A stretch of DNA of 64,000 nucleotides from Chlamydia sp. 17-3921 (GTDB lineage Bacteria; Chlamydiota; Chlamydiia; Chlamydiales; Chlamydiaceae), in contig NZ_CACSHH010000003.1 of NCBI RefSeq assembly GCF_902705545.1, forward strand, positions 149,624-213,623. Direction: 5' to 3'. A program made the translations under genes and the position numbers. Below are positions 9,735 to 19,144 of this stretch, in pieces. Positions within the stretch are counted from its first letter, which is position 1; each line of letters begins with the position of its first letter. A model generated the notes under the pieces. That model searched no databases. It was given only the letters and a program-made list of their open reading frames with translations, and was not told the origin of the DNA.

Positions 9735-10106
9735 ATGCAGAAAAAAATTCAAAAAAAATCAAAAAAGACATCCAAACCTATAGCGAAACCTTCTACTATT
9801 TGCTCGAAATCAATAAAAAACAATGAAACAGCTCTTCATGATTTGGAAAACGCTGTTTTAGAAATTTATCAAGATTTTCCTTTAGCTCAGACATTTGCAA
9901 ATCTTACAGACAGCAAACAAATGTCTAAAATGATCGCAGCACTTTCTGGAACACTAGATTCGTTACATATAGAAGAGCTTACCCAAGGTTTATTCCCTAA
10001 TCCTAAAGAAGATGAGCGCTTTGCTAAAAATTTATCTTCTGTTCTGTATAGCTTAAAAAATCTTTCTAAAATCGTAACTGATAACATATCTAAAAACGTT
10101 GAATAG
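9735..10106 (+). CDS. Small basic protein of the type III translocator operon (CT577-like)
   Basis: This 123-residue protein has no recognised domain. Its first about 20 residues are very lysine-rich (QKKIQKKSKKTSK), followed by a mostly helical region without membrane segments. The ATG is preceded by AGGAA and lies 23 bp after lcrH; copB starts 29 bp downstream, so it belongs to the translocator operon. A chaperone-like, translocator-binding or secreted role is inferred from position only. It corresponds to CT577. Confidence 0.82.
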   Translation: MQKKIQKKSKKTSKPIAKPSTICSKSIKNNETALHDLENAVLEIYQDFPLAQTFANLTDSKQMSKMIAALSGTLDSLHIEELTQGLFPNPKEDERFAKNLSSVLYSLKNLSKIVTDNISKNVE

Positions 10107-10135
10107 TCTTTTGGAATCAATCAATTAGGTAAAAT

Positions 10136-11593
10136 ATGTCTCTTTCATCTTCCTCAGGACCAGATAGCGCTAAAAATATTCTAAGTCAGGTGCTAACATC
10201 GACTCCTCAAGGGGTTCCCAATGAAGACAAGCTCACAGGAAAAGAAAATAAGCAGGTACAACAAACTCGCTCAGGACTCAATGCAGAAATGCAGAGTGAT
10301 GTAAAACTCACAAACTCTGAAGCAAAAGAGACTCAAGGAATTGCTGCGAACAGTCCTGATATGCAATCAGGAGACATTGGCGATCTTATAAAACAAATTC
10401 AAGAGGAAAATAGCCTTTCTAAAACCGAAAGCCAACAAATACAAGAATTGGCAACACAAATCGGTACAACGATTGATATTTCCAAAGGGTTACAGGCTCT
10501 TGAAGGATTAAAAGAAACCTTCTTATCTACACTAAGCCCTGAAGAAAATGCTTTATTACAACAAGTTACGGACATTGTAAAAGATGCTGTTTCTGGAAAC
10601 ATCGTTGGCAACACGCAATTAGAGACCCCTCAGCTTCCTGTTCCCAAACTCACACCGAGAAAAGATGTTTCAGAAATTGGTATGGCACTTGCCAAAGCAA
10701 TAGCAGCTTTGGGAGAATCTACAAGGTCAGCGATATCTAACTATCTCAGTACTCAAGCACAATCAGACGCTTCTAATAAAGCTTCTCTAGAAAAGCAGGG
10801 GCTAAAAATAGATAAAGAACGTGAAGAATTCCAAAAAATGAAAGAGCTTGAAGCTAAAGCTAAAGATAACACTGCGATGGAGACTGCGAATAAGGTCATG
10901 ATTGCCGTTTCTATAGCTGTGACAGTAGGTTCTGTTATTGCAGGCATCTTTACATGTGGAGCAGGATTTATTGGTTTAGCTGCAGCTGGAGCTTTAGCAG
11001 CTGGAGCTGGAGCTGCTGCTGCGACGACGACAGTGACTGCTGTTGCAACTCAAGTCACAATACAAGCTGTCATTCAAGCTGTTAAAACAGCTGTTGTAGA
11101 AGCAATAAAACAAGCCATTTCACAAGCTATAAAAATTGCTGTTAAACAGGGACTTAAAGCCGCTATTAAATCCCTCATAAAAACTATTGCTAAAGTAGTA
11201 TCTAAAGCCATAACAAAAATTTTCTCTACAGGGAAAAGTGTAATATCCAAGGCATTCCCCAACCTATCTAAAGTAATAAACTCTCTATCTAGTAAATGGG
11301 TCAGTCTGGGTATAAGCATAGCCACAGCAGTTCCTGGTCTAGTAAAAGGAATTGGTCAAATGCAGACAGCAGACCTTCAACAAGAACTTGCTCAAATACA
11401 AAAAGAAGTTGGGAAACTCGTAGCTCAGTCTGAAATGATGAAAATGTTCACTCAATTCTGGATGCAAGCAAGTAAAATAGCAGCAAAACAAACAGGTCAA
11501 TCCGAAGAGATGTCTCAACAAGCGACAAAACTCGGTGCTCAAATTGGAAAAGCCTTCGCAACAATTAGCGCAGGTCTTGCAAGTGCAGTATAA
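10136..11593 (+). CDS. copB: Type III translocator CopB
   Basis: CopB is the major hydrophobic translocator (YopB/IpaB class) that inserts into host membrane to form the translocation pore. The 485-residue protein has a Ser/Gln-rich N-terminus, a chaperone-anchor motif PQLPVP at 165-170 (P-x-L-x-x-P), a coiled-coil stretch about 205-250, and a long hydrophobic region from about 254 to 300 (AVSIAVTVGSVIAGIF and an Ala/Gly-rich block). Amphipathic helices run to about 365, and a second hydrophobic segment lies at about 390-405. The C-terminal part is Gln-rich and helical. AGGT precedes the start. It lies between the CT577-like gene and copD. It corresponds to CT578; a tandem paralogue elsewhere in chlamydial genomes (CT861) cannot be excluded by sequence alone, but the neighbours fit CT578. 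Confidence 0.9.
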   Translation: MSLSSSSGPDSAKNILSQVLTSTPQGVPNEDKLTGKENKQVQQTRSGLNAEMQSDVKLTNSEAKETQGIAANSPDMQSGDIGDLIKQIQEENSLSKTESQQIQELATQIGTTIDISKGLQALEGLKETFLSTLSPEENALLQQVTDIVKDAVSGNIVGNTQLETPQLPVPKLTPRKDVSEIGMALAKAIAALGESTRSAISNYLSTQAQSDASNKASLEKQGLKIDKEREEFQKMKELEAKAKDNTAMETANKVMIAVSIAVTVGSVIAGIFTCGAGFIGLAAAGALAAGAGAAAATTTVTAVATQVTIQAVIQAVKTAVVEAIKQAISQAIKIAVKQGLKAAIKSLIKTIAKVVSKAITKIFSTGKSVISKAFPNLSKVINSLSSKWVSLGISIATAVPGLVKGIGQMQTADLQQELAQIQKEVGKLVAQSEMMKMFTQFWMQASKIAAKQTGQSEEMSQQATKLGAQIGKAFATISAGLASAV

Positions 11594-11617
11594 ATTAATT
11601 TCAAGAGGTATTTTTCT

Positions 11618-12928
11618 ATGACATCAGGAGTCAGTGGAAGTCCATCAAGTAATCAAGATCCGTCATTAACTGCTCAGATTGCACAAAATGCTAGAAGTAC
11701 TGGAGCGTCGGCATCAGGAAAAGCCCAAGGGCAAAAAGCAGCTGGAACAGACGAGGCTCTTGGCTTTGAAGACCTTATTCAAGATATGCAAACTGAAGGT
11801 AGTTCTAAAAAAGAAAAAACGTCACAAACAACTAAAAGCGGAAAGACTTCGAAAAGTGAAAAATCTAAAGGTGCTTCTTCAACTTCTACTGTAGCCGAAG
11901 CTTCAAAGACTGCAACAGCTGGCGCTGTTACAGCAACTAAGCTCGGAGCAAATTACGAGGCCCCTCATCTCCCATTTCCTGAAAGTTCTGAAGTAAATGG
12001 TGTAGTTCTTCGAAAAGGAAAAGGAACTCTAGCTCTCTTAGGGCAAATCATGGCTCTTTTAGCGGAAGCTTCTGGAAAAAGTTGGTCAGCATCATTTCAA
12101 CAACAAAACCAAGCTATTGCAAACCAAATACAAATGGCTCCTGAAATCGGAGAAGCAATAAGATCTCAAGCAAATAGTCAAGCAGCAGCGACCGAAGCAC
12201 AAGCTAAACAAAGTTTAATTTCTGGAATTGTAAATGTTGTTGGCTTCGCCTTAACTGTGGGTATGGGAACTCTCAGTGCTTTAAAAAGCGGAACATCCTC
12301 TCTTAAAGCAGCTAGCTTTACAAAAGAAACAGGAGGCGCAGCAGCAGCAACTACGCAATCTGCATTATCTACAGCGACCCAATCCACACAGCAGACAGCA
12401 ACAGCTGCCGCATCAGCAGCGAGCTCTGCAACTTCAGCTTTAGGAGGAGGAATCGGAGCCTCTGCAGCTAAAACCGCAGCAAATCTTACAGACGATATGG
12501 CAACAGCAGCTACAAAAGCCACGACCGGAGGAATTTTTGGGAAGGTATTAAATACACCAAATTGGTCTGAAAAAGTGACTCGAGGTTTCAACGTTGTCAA
12601 ACAACAAGGAGCTCGAGCAGCTGAGTTCGGTTCTAAGGTTTTGGGAGCAACAATGCAAATGTCTCAAGTCATACACGGACTTAGCGCCGGAATAGAAGGA
12701 ATTACTGGAGGTGTAATCGGAGCAGAAGTTGCTGAGCACCAAAGAGCTGCTGGGGAAGCTGAAGCTAGAGCAGAAATGCTTAAGCAGCTATCTTCTGTTC
12801 AGGGTCAATATGCAGGACAAGCAGGTCAATTGCAAGAACAAGCCTACAGTGCTTTCAAAGAGGCTTTACAAACTCTAAATAATATTGCAGATAGTCAAAC
12901 TCAAACGACTTCTGCAATTTTTAATTAA
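11618..12928 (+). CDS. copD: Type III translocator CopD
   Basis: CopD is the minor hydrophobic translocator (YopD/IpaC class), partner of CopB in the host-membrane pore. The 436-residue protein has a Ser/Lys-rich low-complexity N-terminus (about 60-105), a chaperone-anchor PHLPFP at 116-121, and one main hydrophobic segment (about 198-222). A long Ala/Thr/Ser-rich central region (about 235-300) and an amphipathic Gln/Ala-rich C-terminus follow. An AGAGG ribosome site precedes the ATG, 24 bp after copB. It is the last gene of the operon and is followed by a clear hairpin. It corresponds to CT579. Long antisense open frames here come from the Ala-rich composition. Confidence 0.9.
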   Translation: MTSGVSGSPSSNQDPSLTAQIAQNARSTGASASGKAQGQKAAGTDEALGFEDLIQDMQTEGSSKKEKTSQTTKSGKTSKSEKSKGASSTSTVAEASKTATAGAVTATKLGANYEAPHLPFPESSEVNGVVLRKGKGTLALLGQIMALLAEASGKSWSASFQQQNQAIANQIQMAPEIGEAIRSQANSQAAATEAQAKQSLISGIVNVVGFALTVGMGTLSALKSGTSSLKAASFTKETGGAAAATTQSALSTATQSTQQTATAAASAASSATSALGGGIGASAAKTAANLTDDMATAATKATTGGIFGKVLNTPNWSEKVTRGFNVVKQQGARAAEFGSKVLGATMQMSQVIHGLSAGIEGITGGVIGAEVAEHQRAAGEAEARAEMLKQLSSVQGQYAGQAGQLQEQAYSAFKEALQTLNNIADSQTQTTSAIFN

Positions 12929-12935
12929 AGCTTTG

Positions 12936-12981
12936 GGCGAGTTCATTAGAACCTCGCCTAAAATGTAAAACAGTTTTACAT
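12936..12981. terminator. Two hairpins between convergent copD and transporter gene
   Basis: Two stem-loops lie in the 52-bp convergent gap. The first pairs GGCGAG (12936-12941) with CTCGCC (12953-12958). The second is a near-perfect inverted repeat pairing ATGTAAAAC (12963-12971) with GTTTTACAT (12973-12981), which ends at the stop codon of the minus-strand gene. Together they probably end transcription from both sides. Neither has a long T-run, so intrinsic termination is likely but not certain. Confidence 0.55.
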
Positions 12982-13889
12982 TACGAGGCAATATAACCTT
13001 GACGTAACTCTTCCTGATATATCAAACGACAACCAAGGATCATAAAACCTACAGCTGGAAGTAGGCCCCAGGAAAAACTTTCTCTGAGAAGAATCCATCC
13101 ATAAAAAGCTGCAAATAATGGCATGATCAAATTACAAAAAGAAAGAAACGTCGAAGAGTATTTTCTTAAAAGTTTTGCATAGAGATTGTAGCAGATCAAA
13201 TTCGAGATGAAGACTAAAGTAAATACCGATTCTAAAAATAGTGGGATGTTCTGTACAGGAATCGGATTCCACGGTTCTACACATAAAGAGTGTACAAGAG
13301 AAAATCCTCCAGCAACGAGCATCGCTAGGGCATTTATTGCAGAGGTGGATAAAGAGCTATTCTTTTCTATTTTACGCAATAGCGTCCAACCAAAAGCAGC
13401 AAAACACGTCGCACACAAAAGCAAAAATTCAGGTAGGCCGAAATTCCAAGACCACGCTTGTCCTCCACCACTCTCACCACCCAAAACTAAGTATGAAATA
13501 TACCCTATAAGGCCTAAGCCTAATCCAAAAATTTTTTTAAAAGAAATCCTCTCCTTCAACTGCAAATAAGAAAATAAAGCTGAAATAAAAGGTGATAGAC
13601 CATAGATAAAACAAGCTTTAGCAGAACTTAATCCCTGTAGTCCCAAAAATTCACAGACATTAGCAAGATAGTAGCCTGTAATAGCTAAAATAATAATATG
13701 GATAAAAATTTGTTTTGGAAAACGCAAAGAACCTCGCCGCATCCAAACAATGCTGGCAAGAACACCTCCAGCAAACAGCATACGAATCCCTGTAGTAAAC
13801 AGAGGAGCTGCAGAACTCATAACAAGCTTGCTAATAGCAAAAGATGAAGACCAAATAAAAGCGGTAAAAAAAACTAAAAACAAAGACAT
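12981..13889 (-). CDS. EamA/DMT-family transporter (CT580-like)
   Basis: This is a polytopic inner-membrane protein of the drug/metabolite transporter superfamily. The 302 residues form about ten hydrophobic segments in two EamA-type halves; the first half begins at FTAFIWSSSFAISKLV and the second near LLLCATCFAAFGWTLLRKIEK. The substrate cannot be told from sequence; in obligate intracellular bacteria such carriers often import metabolites. The ATG start is clear and the gene stands alone, convergent with copD and divergent from thrS. It corresponds to CT580. Confidence 0.85.
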   Translation of the reverse strand: MSLFLVFFTAFIWSSSFAISKLVMSSAAPLFTTGIRMLFAGGVLASIVWMRRGSLRFPKQIFIHIIILAITGYYLANVCEFLGLQGLSSAKACFIYGLSPFISALFSYLQLKERISFKKIFGLGLGLIGYISYLVLGGESGGGQAWSWNFGLPEFLLLCATCFAAFGWTLLRKIEKNSSLSTSAINALAMLVAGGFSLVHSLCVEPWNPIPVQNIPLFLESVFTLVFISNLICYNLYAKLLRKYSSTFLSFCNLIMPLFAAFYGWILLRESFSWGLLPAVGFMILGCRLIYQEELRQGYIAS

Positions 13890-14015
13890 GCGGAAACTTT
13901 AGAGTGGAATAAAACCCATCTATTTTAAAAGAAGAGAAAAATTGCCTCCAACTTAAATAAAAATTAAAAAGAAAAATACTAAAAATTCACATAAATGTTT
14001 TTCTGAAAAAGTCTC

Positions 14016-14043
14016 TTGCTTTGATCACTAAAAACACTAAAAT
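14016..14043 (+). promoter_or_regulatory. Candidate sigma-66 promoter of thrS
   Basis: TTGCTT (14016-14021) and TAAAAT (14038-14043) are separated by 16 bases, about 30 bases before the thrS ATG. This matches the chlamydial housekeeping consensus reasonably. No T-box-like leader is seen in the short untranslated region. Confidence 0.45.
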
Positions 14044-14072
14044 ACTAGGGAAGAAACATCCCCCTAGAAAAT

Positions 14073-15980
14073 ATGATCCAAGTAAATTGTAATCAAAAGA
14101 CATACGAATTGCCAAAAGGAACTTCTGCGATAGACTTCGCGCAAAATTTTAAAAATTCGCATACCTTTGTTGGAGCCGTAATCAACGGACATCCTAAAGA
14201 TCTTTCTACTCTCTTGGAAGAAGATGACACAATAACTTTTATTACTTTTGAAGACTCTCAAGGAAGAGAAATATTTTTCCATACTTCAGCTCATTTGCTT
14301 GCTCAAGCTATTCTTCGACTATGGCCAGATGCACAACCCACCATAGGACCAGTTATCAATCAAGGATTTTATTACGATTTTGCCAATCTTACTATTAGTG
14401 AAAAAGATTTTCCAGCTATTGAAGCAATGGTTGCTAAAATTGTCGAAGAACGTCTTCCTATAACAAGATTTATTCTTAAAAATAAAATAACAGCCTTAGA
14501 GAAATTTTCAAAAAACCCCTTTAAAGTTGAGTTGATACAAGAGCTCCCAGAACATGAGGAAATCTCAATGTATGGTCAAGGGGAATTCATCGATTTGTGT
14601 CGAGGTCCTCACCTTCCTTCTACTGCGCCGGTAAAAGCTTTTAAAATTTTACGAACTTCAGCAGCTTATTGGAGAGGCGATCCCTCTAGAAAATCTCTAG
14701 TTCGAGTTTATGGCATAGCGTTTCCTACGACTAAAGAGTTAAAAGAACATCTATACCGACTTGAAGAAGCAAAAAAACGCGATCATCGAGTTCTTGGGGC
14801 TAAGCTGGATCTATTTTCTCAACAAGAGTGTTCTGCGGGTATGCCTTTTTTCCATCCCAGAGGAATGATCATATGGGAAGCTTTAATTGATTATTGGAAA
14901 CGACTACATAAACTTGCTGGCTATAAGCAAATCAAGACCCCTCAACTTATGAATCGGCAACTTTGGGAAAATTCTGGTCATTGGGCAAATTATAAAGAAA
15001 ATATGTATACCCTATTGATTGATGATGAAGATTATGCCATCAAACCAATGAATTGTCCTGGCTGCATGCTTTATTATAAAACTCACTCACACAGTTATAA
15101 GGAATTTCCTCTTCGCATTGCAGAAATAGGACATGTTCATCGTTATGAAGTTTCTGGAGCTCTTTCAGGTTTAATGCGTGTGCGAGCATTTCATCAAGAT
15201 GATGCTCACGTTTTTTTAACTCCTGAGCAGGTAGAAGGAGAAACGCTAAATATTCTTTCTTTAGTTTCTGAACTTTACCAAACATTTGGTTTAGATTATC
15301 ATCTAGAGCTTTCAACACGACCCGAAAAAGGTACTATAGGTAGTGATAAACTTTGGAATCACGCAACAACAGCCCTACAAAGAGCCTTAGAAAATTCTTC
15401 CATCCCATTTATTGTCACACCTGGAGAAGGCGCTTTCTATGGTCCTAAAATTGATATTCACGTCAAAGACGCTATCCAGCGTACATGGCAGTGTGGAACA
15501 ATTCAATTGGATATGTTTTTACCAGAGCGTTTCAATTTAGAATATACAAATTCTGAAGGGGAAAAAAGTACTCCTATAATGCTACATCGAGCATTATTTG
15601 GCTCTATAGAGAGATTTTTAGGTATTCTAATAGAACATTTTAATGGTAAATTTCCTCTATGGCTTAGCCCAGAACAAATTCGTCTCATTACAGTTGCGGA
15701 TAGGCATGCTTTCCGAGCAAAAGAGCTTGTTCAAGAATGGCAAAAGTTGGGCCTTATTGTCTCTATAGATAACACTAGCGAATCTGTGAGTAAAAAAATT
15801 CGTAACGCACAAACTATGCAAATTAATTATATGGTTCTCCTTGGAGACCAGGAAATCGAAAATAAAACGCTATCTGTGCGAACACGTGATAATCGCGTTA
15901 TTAACAATATAACCGTAGAACAGTTCTTAAATACTATACTTGAAGAAAAGAATTCTTTAAGCTTAACTGCACTATTGTAG
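14073..15980 (+). CDS. thrS: Threonyl-tRNA synthetase
   Basis: ThrRS charges tRNA-Thr. The 635-residue protein has the complete bacterial layout. The N-terminal TGS domain is at 1-60. The editing domain (about 65-220) has its HxxxH (HTSAHLLAQ) and the CRGPHLP segment. The class II catalytic core (about 240-530) carries motif 2 and the zinc ligands, including the Cys in KPMNCPGCM, the [12 protein letters not shown] block and [11 protein letters not shown]. The C-terminal anticodon-binding domain is at about 535-635. Length and motifs are standard. It is followed after 29 bp by the ParA-like gene and may be cotranscribed with it. It corresponds to CT581. Confidence 0.97.
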   Translation: MIQVNCNQKTYELPKGTSAIDFAQNFKNSHTFVGAVINGHPKDLSTLLEEDDTITFITFEDSQGREIFFHTSAHLLAQAILRLWPDAQPTIGPVINQGFYYDFANLTISEKDFPAIEAMVAKIVEERLPITRFILKNKITALEKFSKNPFKVELIQELPEHEEISMYGQGEFIDLCRGPHLPSTAPVKAFKILRTSAAYWRGDPSRKSLVRVYGIAFPTTKELKEHLYRLEEAKKRDHRVLGAKLDLFSQQECSAGMPFFHPRGMIIWEALIDYWKRLHKLAGYKQIKTPQLMNRQLWENSGHWANYKENMYTLLIDDEDYAIKPMNCPGCMLYYKTHSHSYKEFPLRIAEIGHVHRYEVSGALSGLMRVRAFHQDDAHVFLTPEQVEGETLNILSLVSELYQTFGLDYHLELSTRPEKGTIGSDKLWNHATTALQRALENSSIPFIVTPGEGAFYGPKIDIHVKDAIQRTWQCGTIQLDMFLPERFNLEYTNSEGEKSTPIMLHRALFGSIERFLGILIEHFNGKFPLWLSPEQIRLITVADRHAFRAKELVQEWQKLGLIVSIDNTSESVSKKIRNAQTMQINYMVLLGDQEIENKTLSVRTRDNRVINNITVEQFLNTILEEKNSLSLTALL

Positions 15981-16009
15981 CCATTAAAATCTAAGGATAA
16001 GCTTTTGCT

Positions 16010-16777
16010 ATGCAAACTATAGCTGTAAATAGCTTCAAAGGGGGGACTGCGAAAACTTCAACGACTCTTCACTTAGGAGCTGCATTAGCGCAGTATCACA
16101 ATGCTAGAGTATTGCTTATAGATTTCGATGCCCAAGCAAATTTAACTTCAGGACTAGGTCTTGACCCAGATTGTTACGACAGTTTAGCAGTTGTGTTACA
16201 GGGGGAAAAAGATATTCGCGAGGTTATTCGTCCAATTGAAAATTCTGATTTGGACTTAATTCCTGCAGATACGTGGTTAGAGCGTATCGAAGTTTCTGGG
16301 AACCTTGCTGCAGATCGTTATTCTCACGAAAGATTGAAAAACATCCTAAAGCAAGTGGAAAATGACTACGATTATATCATTATTGATACCCCTCCCTCAT
16401 TATGTTGGCTTACAGAATCTGCTTTAATAGCTGCTGATCATGCACTTATTTGTGCAACCCCAGAATTTTACAGTGTAAAAGGTTTAGAACGTTTAGCTGG
16501 TTTTATTCAAGGGATAGCTGCGCGACATCCTTTAACAGTACTTGGAGTTGCTCTATCTTTTTGGAACGGTCGAGGCAAAAATAATTCTACTTTTGCAGAG
16601 CTTATTCAAAAAACTTTTCCAGGAAAACTTCTAGAAACTAAGATACGCAGAGATATTACCGTTTCAGAAGCTGCGATTCATGGTAAGCCTGTGTTTTTAA
16701 CAGCTCCGAGCGGTAGAGCTTCTGAAGACTATCTAAATTTAACAAAAGAATTGTTAATTTTATTAAGAGATATTTAA
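16010..16777 (+). CDS. ParA/MinD-type ATPase, paralogue of chlamydial plasmid protein pGP5
   Basis: This is a Walker-type partition ATPase. The 255 residues show the deviant Walker A FKGGTAKTSTT (about 9-19), Walker A' LLIDFDAQANLTSGLG (about 35-50), and Walker B DYIIIDTPPS (about 122-131). It is more like ParA/Soj and plasmid pGP5 than cell-division MinD, although genome annotations often write minD; no MinE lies nearby. The next gene (4 bp away) resembles plasmid pGP6, so the pair mirrors a plasmid gene order. Possible roles are chromosome or plasmid segregation, or transcriptional influence like pGP5. It corresponds to CT582. Confidence 0.88.
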   Translation: MQTIAVNSFKGGTAKTSTTLHLGAALAQYHNARVLLIDFDAQANLTSGLGLDPDCYDSLAVVLQGEKDIREVIRPIENSDLDLIPADTWLERIEVSGNLAADRYSHERLKNILKQVENDYDYIIIDTPPSLCWLTESALIAADHALICATPEFYSVKGLERLAGFIQGIAARHPLTVLGVALSFWNGRGKNNSTFAELIQKTFPGKLLETKIRRDITVSEAAIHGKPVFLTAPSGRASEDYLNLTKELLILLRDI

Positions 16778-16781
16778 TTCT

Positions 16782-17534
16782 ATGGGCAATTTAAAGACTC
16801 TACTAGAAAATCGCTTTAAGAAAAATACTCCTAATAAAATAGAGTCACTAGCTCGTAAACGTATGGAAGGTGAACTCTCTCCTTTTCCAGGAAAATTTGC
16901 AAATAGAACTCTATCTCCTCAAGAAAAAATTAAGTTACAAAAACTTTTAGAACACTATTCTTCGAAAGATCAAGTAGAACAACAAGACTTTCATAACCTA
17001 TGTTTACTTTCTGCTGAGATCAAACAAATTCATCATCAATCAGTGCTTTTACATGGAGAGAGAATTAAGAAAGTTCGAGATCTTCTTAAAAACTATCGCG
17101 AAGGGGCCTTTTCTTTTTGGCTCATGCTAACATATGGCAATCGGCAAACGCCATATAACTTCCTAGTATATTATGAGCTCTTTTCCCTTCTTCCTGATTC
17201 TTTAAAAATAGAAGCTGAAAAAATGCCAAAACAAGCTATTTATACTTTAGCATCCCGTCAAGGGTCTCAAGACAAAAAAGAACAGATAATTCGCAATTAT
17301 AAAGGTGAAACTAAAGACGAACTTCTTAGTATTATTCGTAAAGAATTTCCCTTAACAACAACAGATTGTCGCCAAACTTCCTTATCAAAACAAGCACTCA
17401 CCTTGCTCTCCAAAGGGACTTTATTACTAGGAAAGTGTTCTACTCTATCCTCAGAAGAAAGAGGCTCTTTGGAAAAATTGATAAAAAAACTCGAAAAAGT
17501 TAAAAATAACTTCTTTCCTAATACAAAGGTGTGA
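16782..17534 (+). CDS. pGP6-D-like protein (CT583-like)
   Basis: This 250-residue, lysine-rich soluble protein has no named enzymatic domain. I recognise it by context and general character as the chromosomal counterpart of plasmid-encoded pGP6-D, which follows the ParA-like pGP5 on the chlamydial plasmid. It starts 4 bp after the ParA-like gene and its stop is followed 5 bp later by the next ATG, so the three are probably translated from one message. Helical, charged N- and C-termini suggest nucleic-acid or partner binding, which is inference only. Confidence 0.82.
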   Translation: MGNLKTLLENRFKKNTPNKIESLARKRMEGELSPFPGKFANRTLSPQEKIKLQKLLEHYSSKDQVEQQDFHNLCLLSAEIKQIHHQSVLLHGERIKKVRDLLKNYREGAFSFWLMLTYGNRQTPYNFLVYYELFSLLPDSLKIEAEKMPKQAIYTLASRQGSQDKKEQIIRNYKGETKDELLSIIRKEFPLTTTDCRQTSLSKQALTLLSKGTLLLGKCSTLSSEERGSLEKLIKKLEKVKNNFFPNTKV

Positions 17535-17539
17535 TCATT

Positions 17540-18094
17540 ATGGCAGCAAAAACAAAAACATTAGAATTAGAAGATAATGTATACCTCCTTCTTGAAGGAA
17601 ACTTAAAAAGGATTTTTGCTACTTCTATTGGCTATACAACATTCCGAGAATTTCAAAATGTTGTCTTTAACTGTGCAAATGGACAACAAGAAATCGCAAA
17701 CTTTTTTTTTGAGATGCTTATTAATGGTAAACTTATTCAAGAGGTTAGCTCACAGCAAAAACAAGCAGCACAAAATCTCATTGCAGCATTTATGATGCCA
17801 ATCCGAGTAGCGAAAGATATACATGAACGTGGGGAATTTATTAATTTTATCACTTCAGATATGCTTGCACAGCAGGAACGTTGTATCTTTCTAAATCGCT
17901 TAGCTCGTGTTGATGGACAAGAGTTTTTGCTCATGACAGATGTACAAAATACTAGTCATCTAATTCGACATTTGCTTGCAAGACTTCTCGAAGCACAAAA
18001 AAATCCTGTTGGAGAAAAAAATCTTCAAGAAATTCGTGATGAACTAGAATCTTTAAAAAATCATTTTGAAGAACTTATGAAAGCTCTTCAATAA
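17540..18094 (+). CDS. CT584-like protein, hypothesised type III needle-tip or associated factor
   Basis: The 184-residue protein closely matches what I recall of C. trachomatis CT584 ([27 protein letters not shown] and [16 protein letters not shown] segments). CT584 has been crystallised as a hexamer and proposed as a needle-tip candidate, which is disputed. The frame also opens at a GTG at 17531 overlapping the previous stop, but the ATG at 17540 gives the familiar N-terminus and length. No signal peptide or membrane segment is present. The gene directly follows the pGP6-like gene and is followed after 8 bp by trpS. Confidence 0.85.
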   Translation: MAAKTKTLELEDNVYLLLEGNLKRIFATSIGYTTFREFQNVVFNCANGQQEIANFFFEMLINGKLIQEVSSQQKQAAQNLIAAFMMPIRVAKDIHERGEFINFITSDMLAQQERCIFLNRLARVDGQEFLLMTDVQNTSHLIRHLLARLLEAQKNPVGEKNLQEIRDELESLKNHFEELMKALQ

Positions 18095-18102
18095 TCAAAA
18101 TT

Positions 18103-19137
18103 ATGAACAAGAAGAAACGAGTACTCACAGGAGATCGCCCAACAGGGAAGCTTCATTTAGGACATTGGATTGGTTCAATAAAAAATCGTTTAGAACTACA
18201 AAGTAATCCCCAATATGAATGCTTTTTCATTATAGCAGATCTTCATACCCTAACTACTAAAATTCGCAAAGAAGAAGTCTTAGAGATTGATAATAACGTC
18301 TATGAAGTTCTTGCAGACTGGTTAAGTGTAGGGATAGATCCCGAGAAGTCTACTATCTATCTTCAATCTGCAATTCCTGAAATTTACGAACTTCATCTCC
18401 TATTTTCTATGATAATTTCCATAAATAGAGTCATGGGAATTCCTAGTCTTAAAGAGATGGCACGAAACGCTTCTATAGAAGAAGGGGGTCTATCCTATGG
18501 CCTTATTGGCTATCCTATCTTACAAAGCGCAGATATCCTTTTAGCAAAAGCTCAACTTGTCCCTGTAGGGAAAGATAACGAAGCCCATGTAGAGCTTACT
18601 AGAGATCTTGCAAGAAATTTCAATCGTTTATATGGAGAAGTTTTTCCAGAACCTGAAGTTTTACAAGGAGATCTTACCTCTTTAATTGGTATTGATGGTC
18701 AAGGAAAAATGAGTAAGTCAGCAAATAATGCGATTTATCTTTCTGATGATGAAACCACCATTAAAGAAAAAATTCGCAAGATGTATACAGACCCTAATCG
18801 AATTCACGCAACAACCCCTGGTCGAGTCGAAGGAAATCCTCTATTCATCTATCATGATCTTTTTAATCGTCATAAAGACGAGGTTGAAGAATTTAAAAGA
18901 CGTTATCGTCAAGGCTGCATCAAAGATATTGAAATTAAAGCTCGTCTAGCAGAAGAAATTTTGTTCTTTCTAGAACCCTTTAAACATAGACGTAATGAGC
19001 TCTTAGCTCACCCTCAACTTCTTCAAGAAGCCTTGTATCAGGGAACCATGCACATGCGTGCAGTAGCCAAAGAAACTATACAAGAAGTCCATGATAAATT
19101 GGGATTGAGTCATAAATGGCGTTCTTTGCTTAACTAA
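18103..19137 (+). CDS. trpS: Tryptophanyl-tRNA synthetase
   Basis: This class I synthetase charges tRNA-Trp. The 344-residue protein has the HIGH-type signature [11 protein letters not shown] (about 16-26) and the intact KMSKS loop GKMSKSANN (about 203-210). [12 protein letters not shown] at the N-terminus is typical of bacterial TrpRS. The gene lies 8 bp after the CT584-like gene and 7 bp before uvrB. No tryptophan-dependent leader or operator is visible in these short gaps. It corresponds to CT585. Confidence 0.96.
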   Translation: MNKKKRVLTGDRPTGKLHLGHWIGSIKNRLELQSNPQYECFFIIADLHTLTTKIRKEEVLEIDNNVYEVLADWLSVGIDPEKSTIYLQSAIPEIYELHLLFSMIISINRVMGIPSLKEMARNASIEEGGLSYGLIGYPILQSADILLAKAQLVPVGKDNEAHVELTRDLARNFNRLYGEVFPEPEVLQGDLTSLIGIDGQGKMSKSANNAIYLSDDETTIKEKIRKMYTDPNRIHATTPGRVEGNPLFIYHDLFNRHKDEVEEFKRRYRQGCIKDIEIKARLAEEILFFLEPFKHRRNELLAHPQLLQEALYQGTMHMRAVAKETIQEVHDKLGLSHKWRSLLN

Positions 19138-19144
19138 TAAGTCT

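Noticed and set aside
12178..12600. 140-residue minus-strand open frame inside copD
   Set aside because: It is Ala/Val-rich antisense of the Ala/Thr-rich CopD sequence, with no ribosome site and no sensible domain.
14044..14072. T-box riboswitch before thrS
   Set aside because: The leader is far too short and lacks the T-box sequence or a terminator.
16010..18094. Integrated plasmid or prophage
   Set aside because: Only two plasmid-like genes are present, with no integrase, replication gene, direct repeats or tRNA target; synteny with other chlamydiae suggests old fixed genes.
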